DNA of 64,000 nt from Spirosoma rhododendri (GCF_012849055.1 NZ_CP051677.1:1688501-1752500), one strand, 5' to 3'; shown: positions 44,410 to 54,150, counted from the first letter of the stretch. The notes: generated from the sequence alone by a model not told the origin. Numbers and translations are program-made.

Positions 44410-45912
44410 ATGGGAGTCCGTTCGATTTTCAGCAAACCGCTCGCCCGGTGGGTCGTTGAGCGTCAGCAGACGTGGATGTATCAGCCTGCTCAAACGCAGC
44501 AGCGTTGGTTTGAACAGCTCGTCGCGGCAGGGCGAAAAACAGCGTTTGGGCGCGATCATCATCTGCACGACGTTCAGACCATCGCCGATTTCCGGCAGGC
44601 CGTTCCCGTCCGTGATTACGAGGGACTGAAGCCGTACGTCGAACGCATCCTGGCTGGTGAACCCGACGTGCTGTGGCCGGGCAAACCGCTGTATCTGGCC
44701 AAAACCTCGGGTACAACCTCCGGCGTCAAATACATCCCGATCACCCGCGATTCCATTCCTAACCACATCAATTCAGCCCGCGACGCGCTGCTGAACTACA
44801 TCAATGAAACGGGAAAGAGCGATTTTCTGGATAAAAAATTAATTTTTTTGTCGGGTAGCCCCGAACTGACCGAGAAGAATGGCATCCATGTCGGGCGGTT
44901 GTCGGGCATTGTTAATCACCACGTACCGGCCTACCTGCGCAGCAATCAGTTACCTGACTTCGAGACGAATACCATCGACGATTGGGAAACCAAGCTAGAG
45001 CGGATCATCGACCAAACTATCGATCAGCCAATGTCGCTGATTTCGGGGATTCCGCCCTGGGTGCAGATGTATTTCGACCGGATTCAGGAGCGGACCGGCA
45101 AGTTGATTAAAGACGTGTTCCCCGATTTTTCGCTGTTCGTGTACGGGGGCGTCAACTTCGAGCCGTACCGCGCCAAGCTGTTCGAAACCATCGGCAAGCG
45201 CATCGATTCGATTGAAACCTACCCGGCGTCGGAGGGATTCATCGCCTTTCAGGATTCGCAGACCGAGCCGGGGCTGTTGTTACTGCTCGACAGCGGTATT
45301 TTCTACGAGTTCATCGCTGCCGACGAGTTTTTCAACGAAAACCCCCGCCGGTTGTCGATTGACGAGGTAGAGCTAGACAAGAACTACGCGGTCATCATCA
45401 ATAACAACGCCGGGCTGTGGGCCTATTCGCTGGGTGACACGGTGAAGTTTGTCTCGCGTGACCCGTACCGGCTGCTGGTGACGGGGCGTATCAAGCATTT
45501 TATTTCGGCCTTCGGCGAACACGTCATTGGTGAAGAGGTAGAGCGGGCGTTGCAGACGGCGATGCAACAGCACCCCGAAACGGAAGTGGTCGAGTTTACT
45601 GTCGCGCCGGTGGTCAGCCCCGCCGAAGGGTTGCCGTATCATGAATGGCTGGTTGAGTTTGCCACCCCTCCACACGACCCGACCGCCTTCGCCCACGTCC
45701 TGAACACGCGCCTGACCGAGTTGAACGTATACTACGACGACCTGATTACGGGCGCAATCCTGCAACCGTTGAAGCTGATGAGTCTGCCGCGTGGTGCGTT
45801 TCAACGGTACATGAAAACGCAGGGTAAGCTGGGCGGCCAAAACAAAGTGCCCCGGCTCGCCAACGACCGCGTCATCGCCGACGGATTACTGACACAAGCC
45901 CAACCTGTGTAA
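44410..45912 (+). CDS. Bacterial GH3-family protein
   Basis: A 500-residue GH3 homologue, the acyl-adenylate-forming family that in plants conjugates amino acids to jasmonate or auxin. Motifs are LAKTSGTTSGVKYIPIT (ATP-binding loop), VYGGVNFEPYRAKL, YPASEGF, and YSLGDTVKFVSRDPYRLLVTGRIKHFISAF near the C-terminal hinge. Bacteroidota members are common, and their substrates are mostly unknown. A TACATTTG box at 44395-44402 ends 7 nt before the ATG, which would give an almost leaderless mRNA. The nucleotidyltransferase gene follows after 4 nt. Confidence 0.9.
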   Translation: MGVRSIFSKPLARWVVERQQTWMYQPAQTQQRWFEQLVAAGRKTAFGRDHHLHDVQTIADFRQAVPVRDYEGLKPYVERILAGEPDVLWPGKPLYLAKTSGTTSGVKYIPITRDSIPNHINSARDALLNYINETGKSDFLDKKLIFLSGSPELTEKNGIHVGRLSGIVNHHVPAYLRSNQLPDFETNTIDDWETKLERIIDQTIDQPMSLISGIPPWVQMYFDRIQERTGKLIKDVFPDFSLFVYGGVNFEPYRAKLFETIGKRIDSIETYPASEGFIAFQDSQTEPGLLLLLDSGIFYEFIAADEFFNENPRRLSIDEVELDKNYAVIINNNAGLWAYSLGDTVKFVSRDPYRLLVTGRIKHFISAFGEHVIGEEVERALQTAMQQHPETEVVEFTVAPVVSPAEGLPYHEWLVEFATPPHDPTAFAHVLNTRLTELNVYYDDLITGAILQPLKLMSLPRGAFQRYMKTQGKLGGQNKVPRLANDRVIADGLLTQAQPV

Positions 45913-45916
45913 GCCT

Positions 45917-46228
45917 ATGGAGACTATCGCCATCGATCAGGCGTTCATCCTGAGCGTACTCCGCGCCAACCGCGACCGGCTGCGTACTGAATTTGGTATC
46001 GAGCGCATTGGCCTGTACGGTAGCTTCGCCCGCAACGAACAGACCGACAAAAGCGACATCGACCTCATCTACCACCTATTGCCTGATGCCAGGCTATCGT
46101 GGACAGAAAAAGAACGATTGTACCGTATCCTCCGCAGAAAGCTGCACCGCAAAATGGATTTGGTGGACGATAATGTGATGAGCCCGATCATCAAATATTA
46201 CGTGCGTAAAGACGTGATTTATGCATAG
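45917..46228 (+). CDS. Minimal nucleotidyltransferase (MntA-like)
   Basis: A 103-residue nucleotidyltransferase domain with GLYGSFARNEQTDKSDIDL: the GSFARxE..SDIDL motif holds the metal-binding aspartates. Such proteins often pair with a HEPN toxin (MntA/HepT), where they AMPylate the toxin. No HEPN gene is seen next to it, so it may be an orphan or act with other genes. Its start lies 4 nt after the GH3 stop, so it is probably co-transcribed with GH3. Confidence 0.85.
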   Translation: METIAIDQAFILSVLRANRDRLRTEFGIERIGLYGSFARNEQTDKSDIDLIYHLLPDARLSWTEKERLYRILRRKLHRKMDLVDDNVMSPIIKYYVRKDVIYA

Positions 46229-46289
46229 TAATTACACTTGTGATGCTGTAATAAGTCAATAACATTCACATTCGTAAAATAATTGACCA

Positions 46290-47666
46290 ATGAAAATTAC
46301 GGAAATTAAAATTGACGATTATCGCCAATTCAAGAATATAAAATTTGATTTTACTTATCCTGAAGGCCATGCTAAAGCAGGAGAGCCTTTGGAGAAAGTA
46401 TGCTTCATTGGCCAAAGTGGGACAGGCAAAACTACGCTATTAAATATTATATGGAGTTTTTTTGTGATTGGCGATGATGGGTATCAAATTTATAGTAGGA
46501 AACAACTGAACAGAAGTACTTCTGTAGAGCCTTATCGCATCTTCGAAAATGTAGTAGTGACCGCAGAATCTAACAAAAACTCTGTTGTGTTAGATAATAG
46601 TTTGTTTGAAAATTACAAAGATAACTTGTTTGAAAATATGTCTATTGTCGCGAGTAGCGTTGAATGGATATTGAAAGAAAACATCAGAGAAGATATTGAA
46701 AATAGTAGAAAATTATGTTTGTATGTGGACGATTCATCTATAAATCACTCATATACCTTGACAGCAAATAGAATTGATAATGATTTCGGAAGTAATAATT
46801 TTGTCGTAAACAGTAACGATATATTTTTAGCAAATGAGAAAAGAGAAGAGGCAATTTCTAAATTGTCCAAATCAAAGATAGTAGCCTTGCAATCTTCAGA
46901 CAGCCGCTATTTGTGGAGCTATATTCTAAGCGATATAGATAGATACGATGAAAATTTGAAAAAAATTGCAATAGACTTAATTCAAAAAAACGGTAGCTTC
47001 TCTCCAAACAGATTGGCTGATAAGCTAAGCAAATGGCAAGAGGAAAATCCGAATCCTAAGGTAGATATAGCCGATAACTGTCTCAATCCGATATTAAGTA
47101 AGTTCTTTTTGGAGGTTGACATTGAGGGGACTGAAGCCCCAATTGTGATAAAGACAAAAGACGGTACTTCTCTAACATACAACACTTTGAGTACTGGAAC
47201 AAAACAATTGTTGGTGACAGCTATCGCTATATATAAAAGTCAAATCGAAAGCGGTGTCATCCTTTTTGATGAACCTGAACGATCATTGTTTCCTGATATT
47301 CAACGCGAACTGGTAAAATATTATACAAGTCTAGCTCCAAAGGCACAATTCTTTTATGCTACGCACTCACCGATAATAGCAGCTGCGTTTGAGCCTTGTG
47401 AACGGTTTATTCTGTATTTCGACGAAAATGGCCAAGTGAAATTTCACAGAGGAGTTGCACCAGAAGGAGATGATCCTAATGATATCTTGCGACAAGATTT
47501 CGATATGTCGGAGTTGATGTTAGAAAAAGGTGTAAAAGAATATGAGCGCTACCGGCGATTAGGTATGGAGATACGCGAGGAAGCCAACGCAGAGAAGAAA
47601 AATCAGCTGATAGCTGAACGTTTGGAATTAGGAAATCGATACAACTTTGCAGGGCGGAATGCGTAG
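46290..47666 (+). CDS. AAA/ABC-type ATPase, Septu PtuA-like (candidate defence)
   Basis: A 458-residue RecF/OLD-like ATPase. It has KITEIKIDDYRQFKNIKFDF at the start, Walker A IGQSGTGKTTLL (40-51), signature LSTGTKQLLV (300-309), Walker B VILFDEPE (323-330) and the H-loop ATHSPII (His359). The C-terminal piece PEGDDPNDILRQDFDMSELM is distinctive and I associate it with PtuA-like ATPases of Septu systems. No TOPRIM domain is present. The gene is much richer in A and T than its neighbours, which points to transfer. It overlaps the HNH-like gene by 8 nt. Confidence 0.85.
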   Translation: MKITEIKIDDYRQFKNIKFDFTYPEGHAKAGEPLEKVCFIGQSGTGKTTLLNIIWSFFVIGDDGYQIYSRKQLNRSTSVEPYRIFENVVVTAESNKNSVVLDNSLFENYKDNLFENMSIVASSVEWILKENIREDIENSRKLCLYVDDSSINHSYTLTANRIDNDFGSNNFVVNSNDIFLANEKREEAISKLSKSKIVALQSSDSRYLWSYILSDIDRYDENLKKIAIDLIQKNGSFSPNRLADKLSKWQEENPNPKVDIADNCLNPILSKFFLEVDIEGTEAPIVIKTKDGTSLTYNTLSTGTKQLLVTAIAIYKSQIESGVILFDEPERSLFPDIQRELVKYYTSLAPKAQFFYATHSPIIAAAFEPCERFILYFDENGQVKFHRGVAPEGDDPNDILRQDFDMSELMLEKGVKEYERYRRLGMEIREEANAEKKNQLIAERLELGNRYNFAGRNA

Positions 47667-48249
47667 AATAAACAAACCGACCAGCTCCGCCGTACTGAAA
47701 AAGGGTTTAGCTTATAAAGTTCGTGGCGATAATCAAAAGCTGGCTGAAGCTCTGCGTATAGAACAGCACAACATCTGTGCTTACACAGAAACCTATCTGG
47801 GCCGTAGCGACAAGAAAGACATTGAGCATTTCGATCCTACGCTAAAAGGAACTGGCGGAGATAATTACAACAACTGGTTTTTGGTTAAAGCACAGTGGAA
47901 CGGTGAGAAAGCATCCAAATGGACGAGCTATCAGCCTATCATGCTGCCCACTGCCAATGACTTTGAAGAACGAATCATATACTTTGAAGGCGAGTATATA
48001 GCTGCTTCACATACAGACGTGGAAGCGATGAATCTGATTAAGCTTCTCAAATTGGATGACCACGAACTGGCCACTGAACGCAATGCATATCTAGAAAATT
48101 TGAAGGAGACGTTAGTGTATTCAGGGAAAACTGCTCAGCAGTTCATTGATGACCTATTGTCGATAAGACCAAGCCTAGTCTATTTCATCCGTGCTATTGA
48201 AGAAGAACTAAATGTCGAAGTCAACTTCGACTTGATTGAAACTAAATGA
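47659..48249 (+). CDS. HNH-like nuclease, Septu PtuB-like (candidate defence effector)
   Basis: A 196-residue protein resembling PtuB/TIGR02646-type HNH proteins: NICAYTETYLGRSDKKDIEHF (Cys40, His57), then GGDNYNNWFLVKAQWNGEKA (Asn71-Asn72). The IEHF..NYNNW core matches the family, but the CxxC pairs that usually bind zinc are absent: only Cys40 is left, and the second pair is replaced by KAQW. The later half is helical (LIKLLKLDDHELATERNAYL). I chose the ATG at 47659, which overlaps the ATPase stop by 8 nt; a TTG at 47647 is an alternative. Its TGA stop overlaps the dxr ATG (ATGA). Confidence 0.78.
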   Translation: MRRINKPTSSAVLKKGLAYKVRGDNQKLAEALRIEQHNICAYTETYLGRSDKKDIEHFDPTLKGTGGDNYNNWFLVKAQWNGEKASKWTSYQPIMLPTANDFEERIIYFEGEYIAASHTDVEAMNLIKLLKLDDHELATERNAYLENLKETLVYSGKTAQQFIDDLLSIRPSLVYFIRAIEEELNVEVNFDLIETK

Positions 48250-49418
48250 CTGATTTTCCGAAACGCCGGGTGGCCATTCTGGGCTCGACCGGTTCCATTG
48301 GCACACAGGCAATTGACGTGATCAAAGCTAATCCAGACCGCTTTGCTGTCGAGGTGCTGACCGCCAATGGCAATGCCGACCTGCTCATTAAACAGGCCGT
48401 TGATCTGAAACCAAACGTGGTGGTGATCTGCAATGAAGATCGCTACGATCAGGTATTTGCAGCCCTCGACCCGCTGGACATCAAAGTCTACGCGGGCGCG
48501 GCAGCTATCGCATCGGTGGTGCAGATGGATACCGTCGATGTGGTGCTGACGGCGATGGTTGGCTATGCCGGGCTACTACCGACGATCCGGGCCATTGAAG
48601 CGGGTAAAACGATTGCACTGGCCAACAAGGAAACGCTCGTCGTGGCGGGCGAACTGATTACGAAGCTGGCGCGGGATAAGGGCGTCAATATTCTACCCGT
48701 CGATTCGGAGCACTCGGCCATTTTCCAGTGTCTGGTGGGGGAGTTTCAGAACCCGATTGAGAAGATTATCCTGACGGCGTCGGGCGGGCCGTTCCGGGGG
48801 AAAGACCGCGACTTTCTGGCGAACGTCACGAAAGCGCAGGCCCTGAAACACCCCAACTGGTCGATGGGGGCGAAAATCACCATCGACTCGGCCTCGCTGA
48901 TGAACAAGGGGCTGGAGGTAATCGAAGCGAAATGGCTATTTGGCCTGACCGCTGAGCAGATCGACGTGGTGGTACATCCGCAGAGCATCATTCACTCGCT
49001 GGTGCAGTTTGAAGATGGCAGTTTGAAAGCACAGATGGGTTTGCCCGACATGAAACTGCCCATTCAGTTTGCGTTGGGGTACCCGTACCGGCTCAAATCC
49101 GACTTTCCGCGCTTCTCCTTCCTCGACTACCCGACGCTGACCTTCGAGCAGCCCGACCTCAAAACATTCCGTAACCTGCAACTGGCGTTCGACGCGCTGA
49201 ACCGGGGCGGCAATGCGCCCTGTATTATCAACGCGGCCAACGAAATCGCCGTTGATGCGTTCCTGCACGATAAGATTGGTTTTCTGGATATGGCCGACAT
49301 CGTGGAGTCCTGCCTGACCTACGCTACCTTTGTACAGTCGCCTACCTACGAGGATTACGTGCAGTCGGATACGGAGGTGCGGCAACTGGCTGGCGAACGA
49401 ATCAAAAGCAAGGTTTAA
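48246..49418 (+). CDS. dxr: 1-deoxy-D-xylulose 5-phosphate reductoisomerase
   Basis: A 390-residue DXR, the second enzyme of the MEP isoprenoid pathway, which converts DXP to MEP with NADPH. Motifs are VAILGSTGSIGTQAIDVI (NADPH site), ALANKETLVVAGEL, ILPVDSEHSAIFQ (metal ligands), LTASGGPFRG and HPNWSMGAKITIDSASLMNK. Its ATG lies within the ATGA overlap with the HNH-like gene, an arrangement typical of coupled operons. No other promoter is obvious directly upstream. Confidence 0.95.
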   Translation: MTDFPKRRVAILGSTGSIGTQAIDVIKANPDRFAVEVLTANGNADLLIKQAVDLKPNVVVICNEDRYDQVFAALDPLDIKVYAGAAAIASVVQMDTVDVVLTAMVGYAGLLPTIRAIEAGKTIALANKETLVVAGELITKLARDKGVNILPVDSEHSAIFQCLVGEFQNPIEKIILTASGGPFRGKDRDFLANVTKAQALKHPNWSMGAKITIDSASLMNKGLEVIEAKWLFGLTAEQIDVVVHPQSIIHSLVQFEDGSLKAQMGLPDMKLPIQFALGYPYRLKSDFPRFSFLDYPTLTFEQPDLKTFRNLQLAFDALNRGGNAPCIINAANEIAVDAFLHDKIGFLDMADIVESCLTYATFVQSPTYEDYVQSDTEVRQLAGERIKSKV

Positions 49419-49457
49419 CTGTTTGTACGATAGGGGTGACCCGCAGCGTTTTGATAT

Positions 49458-49535
49458 ATGAGCTTCTGGACCTGGTTTATCATCGGTGTCATTGTCGGCA
49501 TCATCCTGCTGCGGCTCCTCAAGCCGCGCACGTAA
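49458..49535 (+). CDS. Possible 25-residue single-span membrane peptide
   Basis: A 25-codon frame between dxr and rseP. It encodes MSFWTWFIIGVIVGIILLRL followed by LKPRT: one hydrophobic helix with a short basic tail. It begins 39 nt after dxr and ends 42 nt before rseP. Its composition looks like a real small membrane protein, but chance cannot be excluded. Confidence 0.42.
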   Translation: MSFWTWFIIGVIVGIILLRLLKPRT

Positions 49536-49577
49536 GACGGCGCAACTGGTCACGCTACACGAATTAATCTGGCATAC

Positions 49578-50894
49578 ATGGAAATTTTGGTAATGGCCGG
49601 GCAGCTCATTCTGGGGCTGTCTATTTTAGTTGGACTTCATGAACTGGGGCACCTCGTAGCCGCCAAAGCGTTCGGCATGCGGGTGGAACAATATTTTATT
49701 GGCTTCCCGCCGAAAGTCTGGAGCGTCAAACGGGGCGAAACGGAGTATGGTATCGGGGCTATTCCGCTGGGTGGTTTCGTGAAAATATCGGGCATGATCG
49801 ACGAATCGCTCGATACGAAGCACACGAATACCGAGCCGCTCCCCTACGAATTTCGGGCGAAACCGGCCTGGCAGCGGCTGATCGTGATGCTGGGCGGTAT
49901 CATCGTCAATGTCATCGTCGGTATCCTGATTTTCGTGGTGCTGGCTTACAAAAATGGCAACACCTACCTGGCTACGAAAGATGCGCAATACGGTATCGTT
50001 GCCTATGATCTGGCGAAAAGTATCGGCCTGCAAACGGGCGATAAAATCGTGCAGGTCAACGGAAAGGAGATTAACGATTTTAGCGAAATCCGCAGTTCCG
50101 ACGTGTTTCTGGGCGACAATAGTTCGTACACCGTGTTGCGGAACGGCAAGCTGATCGACATCGACATTCCGAATGATTTCGTCGACAAGCTGTCGGATAA
50201 GAAGTCGGCCGGGCAGTTTGTTGAGCCGATCGAACCGTTCAAGGTTGGCGAAGTGGTACCGGGCCAACCTGCCACGAAAGCTGGTCTGAAGGCAGGTGAT
50301 GTCATCACCAGTGCTAATGGCAAGCCCGTGCGGTTTTACCACCAGTTTACGGAGATCGTGCAGCCACTGAAAAACAAGCCGCTGACGCTGATCGTGAATC
50401 GTGCTGGCAAGCCGGTTACGTTGACAATGACCACGACAGAGGAAGGAAAAATCGGGTTCATGCCTGAATTCCTGCTGCCGCTGACTCACCAGGACTACAC
50501 CTTCGGGCAGGCCCTGAGCATTGGTACGAAGCGCGCGTTTCAGGTCGTGTTCGATAACATAAAAGGCTTCGGCAAAATCTTCCGGGGTGAAGTATCAGCG
50601 TCGAAGGCGCTGAGTGGCCCTATCGGTATTGCGCAGAACCTGTTCGGCGGTATCTGGGTGTGGGATCGCTTCTGGACGGTAACGGGTTTGTTGTCGATGG
50701 CGCTGGCGTTTATGAACGCCCTGCCCATTCCGGCCCTCGACGGTGGTCACGCCACGATTCTGGGCTATGAGATCATTTCGGGTCGCAAGCCGTCGGATCG
50801 GTTCCTAGAAGCGGCTCAGCGGGTGGGTATGGTGATCCTGCTGGGACTGATGGCTTTTGCGATTTTCAACGACGTCTTTAAAGCTGTATTCTAA
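49578..50894 (+). CDS. rseP: Site-2 zinc protease RseP
   Basis: A 438-residue intramembrane metalloprotease. HELGH (His21, Glu22, His25) lies in the first helix and NALPIPALDGGH in the C-terminal helix supplies the third ligand. A PDZ region (about 205-300; PATKAGLKAGDVITSANGKP) precedes it and a second PDZ-like part lies before. RseP cuts anti-sigma factors and signal-peptide remnants. It follows dxr as in many genomes. Confidence 0.94.
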   Translation: MEILVMAGQLILGLSILVGLHELGHLVAAKAFGMRVEQYFIGFPPKVWSVKRGETEYGIGAIPLGGFVKISGMIDESLDTKHTNTEPLPYEFRAKPAWQRLIVMLGGIIVNVIVGILIFVVLAYKNGNTYLATKDAQYGIVAYDLAKSIGLQTGDKIVQVNGKEINDFSEIRSSDVFLGDNSSYTVLRNGKLIDIDIPNDFVDKLSDKKSAGQFVEPIEPFKVGEVVPGQPATKAGLKAGDVITSANGKPVRFYHQFTEIVQPLKNKPLTLIVNRAGKPVTLTMTTTEEGKIGFMPEFLLPLTHQDYTFGQALSIGTKRAFQVVFDNIKGFGKIFRGEVSASKALSGPIGIAQNLFGGIWVWDRFWTVTGLLSMALAFMNALPIPALDGGHATILGYEIISGRKPSDRFLEAAQRVGMVILLGLMAFAIFNDVFKAVF

Positions 50895-50897
50895 GTT

Positions 50898-51404
50898 TTG
50901 GCGCTGTTCATCCGAACCTTATTTTGCTGTGGTATTCTGTGCATCGGGCTGACCGCAAGTCGCCCGATGCACGACTTTCATGCCAGCGTGACGCAGATGG
51001 TGTACAACCCCAAAGAGCGGGGATTCGAGCTGAGCATCCGTGTGTTTACCGATGATCTGGAGAAAGCTTTGTCGGAGACAGCAGGTGCGAAAGTGCACCT
51101 GTCGAATGACAAAAAGGATGACCCGCTGATCGAGAAATACGTTCGGGCACACGTCGCCTACATGACTCCGCAGCGGCAGCCGAAGGCGCTGACCTATGTG
51201 GGGCACGAAGAGGAAGCTGATGCCAACTGGATTTACCTCGAAATGCCCTATACCGAACCGTTTCGGGGTGGCGTAATGAAACAGAACATCCTGATGGACT
51301 TATTCGACGATCAGGTCAACATGGTCAATGTGAGCTATCAGGGACAGAAGAAAACGTTTGTCTTTCGCCAGAAAAATCCCGTTCAGGACGTTTTATTCAA
51401 CTGA
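50898..51404 (+). CDS. DUF6702-family exported protein
   Basis: A 168-residue protein with a hydrophobic N-terminal signal (IRTLFCCGILCIGLTASRP). The mature part has MHDFHASVTQMVYNPKERGF and LSIRVFTDDLEKALSE, the pattern of DUF6702 proteins of Bacteroidota. Function is unknown. The frame begins with TTG at 50898, 3 nt after rseP, so it is probably translated in the same operon as rseP. Confidence 0.8.
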   Translation: MALFIRTLFCCGILCIGLTASRPMHDFHASVTQMVYNPKERGFELSIRVFTDDLEKALSETAGAKVHLSNDKKDDPLIEKYVRAHVAYMTPQRQPKALTYVGHEEEADANWIYLEMPYTEPFRGGVMKQNILMDLFDDQVNMVNVSYQGQKKTFVFRQKNPVQDVLFN

Positions 51405-51421
51405 GTAAATTTGTGAGTCTT

Positions 51422-51453
51422 GAAAGCCCCGGTATGACTATATTGGGGCTTTC
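51422..51453 (+). terminator. Hairpin after the DUF6702 gene
   Basis: GAAAGCCCC at 51422-51430 pairs perfectly with GGGGCTTTC at 51445-51453. No strong T run follows, so it is a weak terminator candidate that would end the dxr-rseP transcript. Confidence 0.55.
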
Positions 51454-51581
51454 TGCCATTCGCACCAGCAAACCGGCAGAAAACGGGACTGGCATAAGCC
51501 TTGCACCTAGTTACCTTCCTCCCTTTTTTTATTGGCAGGAATTTATTGACGCCTATAAGCTGTCAGAATGGCAGTGTACAT

Positions 51582-54074
51582 ATGATATCTGAAAAAGAGT
51601 TAACAACCCGCCTGTTTTTATCTGATTTCGATTCGGATAACCTGGAAATCGTGCCGTTAGGCTCGCCGGAAGGAGTTGACGATGATTACGAATTGCCCGA
51701 AAATCTGCCTATCCTGCCGGTTCGAAACACGGTTCTGTTTCCGGGGATGGTAATACCTGTGACCGTTGGTCGGCAGAAGTCGATCCGGCTGGTCAAGAAA
51801 GCGTACAAAGGGAATCGAATTATTGGTGTGACGGCGCAGCTCAATCAGCAGAAAGATGAGCCTACGGCCGACGATCTGTATCAGCTGGGTACGGTTGCAT
51901 ACATCATCAAGATGATTACCCTGCCCGATGGTAACATTACCATCATTATTCAGGGGAAGAAGCGATTTGAGATTGAGGAAATCACGCAGGAAGACCCGTA
52001 CATGACGGCGCGGGTTCGGCAGATCGATGACTCGTTTCCGAACGTAAACAAGAAGGAAGGTAAAGCGATGATTCAGTCGCTGAAAGATGCAGCATACAAA
52101 CTGCTTCGCCTGAATCCCGAAATTCCGCAGGAAGCCCGTATCGCGCTCGACAACATCGAAAGCCCGACTTTTCTGCTGCACTTCCTGTCGTCGAACATCA
52201 ACGCCGAAGTGTCGGATAAGCAACGGCTGCTCGAACTGACCGATGGTAGTCAGCAGGCGAGTTTGTTGTTGGAATACATGCTGCGCGAAGTGCAGTTGCT
52301 CGAACTGAAGCGTGAGATTCAGTCGAAGGCCTCGTCGGACCTCGATCAGCAGCAACGGGACTATTACCTGCGGCAGCAGATGAAGGTGCTTCAGGACGAG
52401 CTGGGCATGGACAACCCGGACCGTGAAGTCGATGAGCTGCGGATGAAGGCCGACCGGAAGAAATGGTCGCCGGAAGTACGGTCGCACTTCGACAAAGAGC
52501 TGAGCAAACTGCAACGTTCCAACCCAATGGCCCCGGAATATCCGGTTACGATGAACTACATCGAGCTGATGGTTGACCTGCCGTGGAACGAGTACACAAA
52601 AGACAATTTCGACCTGAAGCGGGCGCAGAAAATTCTGGACGGCGACCACTTCGGGCTGGAAAAAGTAAAGGAGCGCATCATCGAATACCTGGCCGTTCTG
52701 AAGCTCAAGAACGACATGAAAGCGCCTATTCTGTGTCTGTATGGCCCGCCGGGCGTGGGTAAAACCTCGCTGGGTAAGTCGATTGCGAAGGCGCTTGGCC
52801 GTAAATACAGCCGGATGGCACTGGGTGGTGTTCACGACGAAGCCGAAATTCGCGGCCACCGCAAAACATACATCGGCGCGATGCCCGGCAAGGTGATTCA
52901 GAACATCCGCAAGTGCGGCTCCTCGAACCCGGTGTTTATCCTGGACGAGATTGACAAGGTCAGTTCCGACTTCCGGGGTGACCCCTCGTCGGCCCTGCTC
53001 GAAGTGCTCGACCCGGAGCAGAACTCGACGTTCATGGATAACTACCTCGAAACCGAGTTTGACCTGTCGCGGGTACTGTTCGTCGCCACGGCCAACTCGC
53101 TCGATACCATTCACCCCGCCCTGCGCGACCGGATGGAGATTATCGATATTGCGGGATATACCGTTGAGGAGAAAGTACAGATTGCCAAGAAGTACCTGAT
53201 TCCGAAGCAGCGCAAAGACCACGGCCTGAAAACGAAAGACCTTCAGATCGAAGACAAAGCGATTCTGAAAATTATCGAAGGCTACACGCGGGAGTCGGGC
53301 GTGCGGAATCTGGAGCAGAAAATCGGCGCGCTGGTGCGGAAAATCGCCAAGTCGATCGCGATGGAGGAGGAGTACAACCACGTTGTAAAAGCGTCGGATA
53401 TCCACAAAATGCTGGGTGCCGAAATCTTCGATAAGGAACTCTACGCCGATGACGATATTGCCGGGATGGTCACGGGCCTGGCCTGGACGCAGGTGGGTGG
53501 TGAGATTTTGATGATCGAATCGAGCCTGAGCCGGGGCAAAGGTACGCTTACGCTGTCGGGGCAACTCGGCGACGTGATGAAGGAGTCGGCTATTACGGCC
53601 CTGTCGTACCTGAAAGCACATGCCGACGATCTGGGGCTCGACTATCGGGTGTTCAACCACTACGATCTGCACATTCACATCCCGGCCGGTGCGGTGCCTA
53701 AAGACGGCCCGTCGGCAGGTATCACGATGCTGACGTCGATGGCATCCATCTATACGCAGCGGAAGGTGAAACCGTACATTGCCATGACCGGTGAGGTGAC
53801 CCTGCGCGGGAAAGTACTGCCGGTGGGTGGCATCAAGGAAAAGATTCTGGCGGCCAACCGGGCGGGGGTTAAGGAGATTATTCTCTGCTCGAAAAATCGC
53901 AAGGATATCGAAGAGATCAATCAGCAATACATCAAAGACCTAACCTTCCACTACGTCGATACGGTTGATCAGGTACTTGACTTTGCGCTGTTGAAAGGGC
54001 AGGTTGGTAAGCCGATGAAGTTTGTGTTTCCCGAAGAAAAAGAGCTTCGGGAAGTTGTCGAACGGGTGTACTAA
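51582..54074 (+). CDS. lon: ATP-dependent protease Lon
   Basis: An 830-residue Lon. The N-terminal substrate-binding domain begins [15 protein letters not shown]. The AAA+ module has Walker A GPPGVGKT (388-395) and Walker B FILDEIDK. The protease domain has Ser711 in [11 protein letters not shown] and the catalytic lysine in [10 protein letters not shown] (752/754). It degrades damaged and regulatory proteins. The ATG at 51582 ([10 protein letters not shown]) is chosen; the frame from 51501 adds an unlikely hydrophobic extension. Confidence 0.95.
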   Translation: MISEKELTTRLFLSDFDSDNLEIVPLGSPEGVDDDYELPENLPILPVRNTVLFPGMVIPVTVGRQKSIRLVKKAYKGNRIIGVTAQLNQQKDEPTADDLYQLGTVAYIIKMITLPDGNITIIIQGKKRFEIEEITQEDPYMTARVRQIDDSFPNVNKKEGKAMIQSLKDAAYKLLRLNPEIPQEARIALDNIESPTFLLHFLSSNINAEVSDKQRLLELTDGSQQASLLLEYMLREVQLLELKREIQSKASSDLDQQQRDYYLRQQMKVLQDELGMDNPDREVDELRMKADRKKWSPEVRSHFDKELSKLQRSNPMAPEYPVTMNYIELMVDLPWNEYTKDNFDLKRAQKILDGDHFGLEKVKERIIEYLAVLKLKNDMKAPILCLYGPPGVGKTSLGKSIAKALGRKYSRMALGGVHDEAEIRGHRKTYIGAMPGKVIQNIRKCGSSNPVFILDEIDKVSSDFRGDPSSALLEVLDPEQNSTFMDNYLETEFDLSRVLFVATANSLDTIHPALRDRMEIIDIAGYTVEEKVQIAKKYLIPKQRKDHGLKTKDLQIEDKAILKIIEGYTRESGVRNLEQKIGALVRKIAKSIAMEEEYNHVVKASDIHKMLGAEIFDKELYADDDIAGMVTGLAWTQVGGEILMIESSLSRGKGTLTLSGQLGDVMKESAITALSYLKAHADDLGLDYRVFNHYDLHIHIPAGAVPKDGPSAGITMLTSMASIYTQRKVKPYIAMTGEVTLRGKVLPVGGIKEKILAANRAGVKEIILCSKNRKDIEEINQQYIKDLTFHYVDTVDQVLDFALLKGQVGKPMKFVFPEEKELREVVERVY

Positions 54075-54101
54075 GTACCCCGATCGACCCATCCGAAACA
54101 G

Positions 54102-54150
54102 AACGCGGACGACGTATCAACGCACACACAGTTGACGTCGTCCGCGTTTT
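54102..54150. terminator. Terminator after lon
   Basis: AACGCGGACGACGT at 54102-54115 pairs with ACGTCGTCCGCGTT at 54135-54148, with TTTT at 54147-54150. Confidence 0.82.

Noticed and set aside
51657..53927. 756-codon open frame antisense to lon
   Set aside because: Lon is certain from its motifs; the minus-strand frame has no family pattern and arises from GC-rich codon use.
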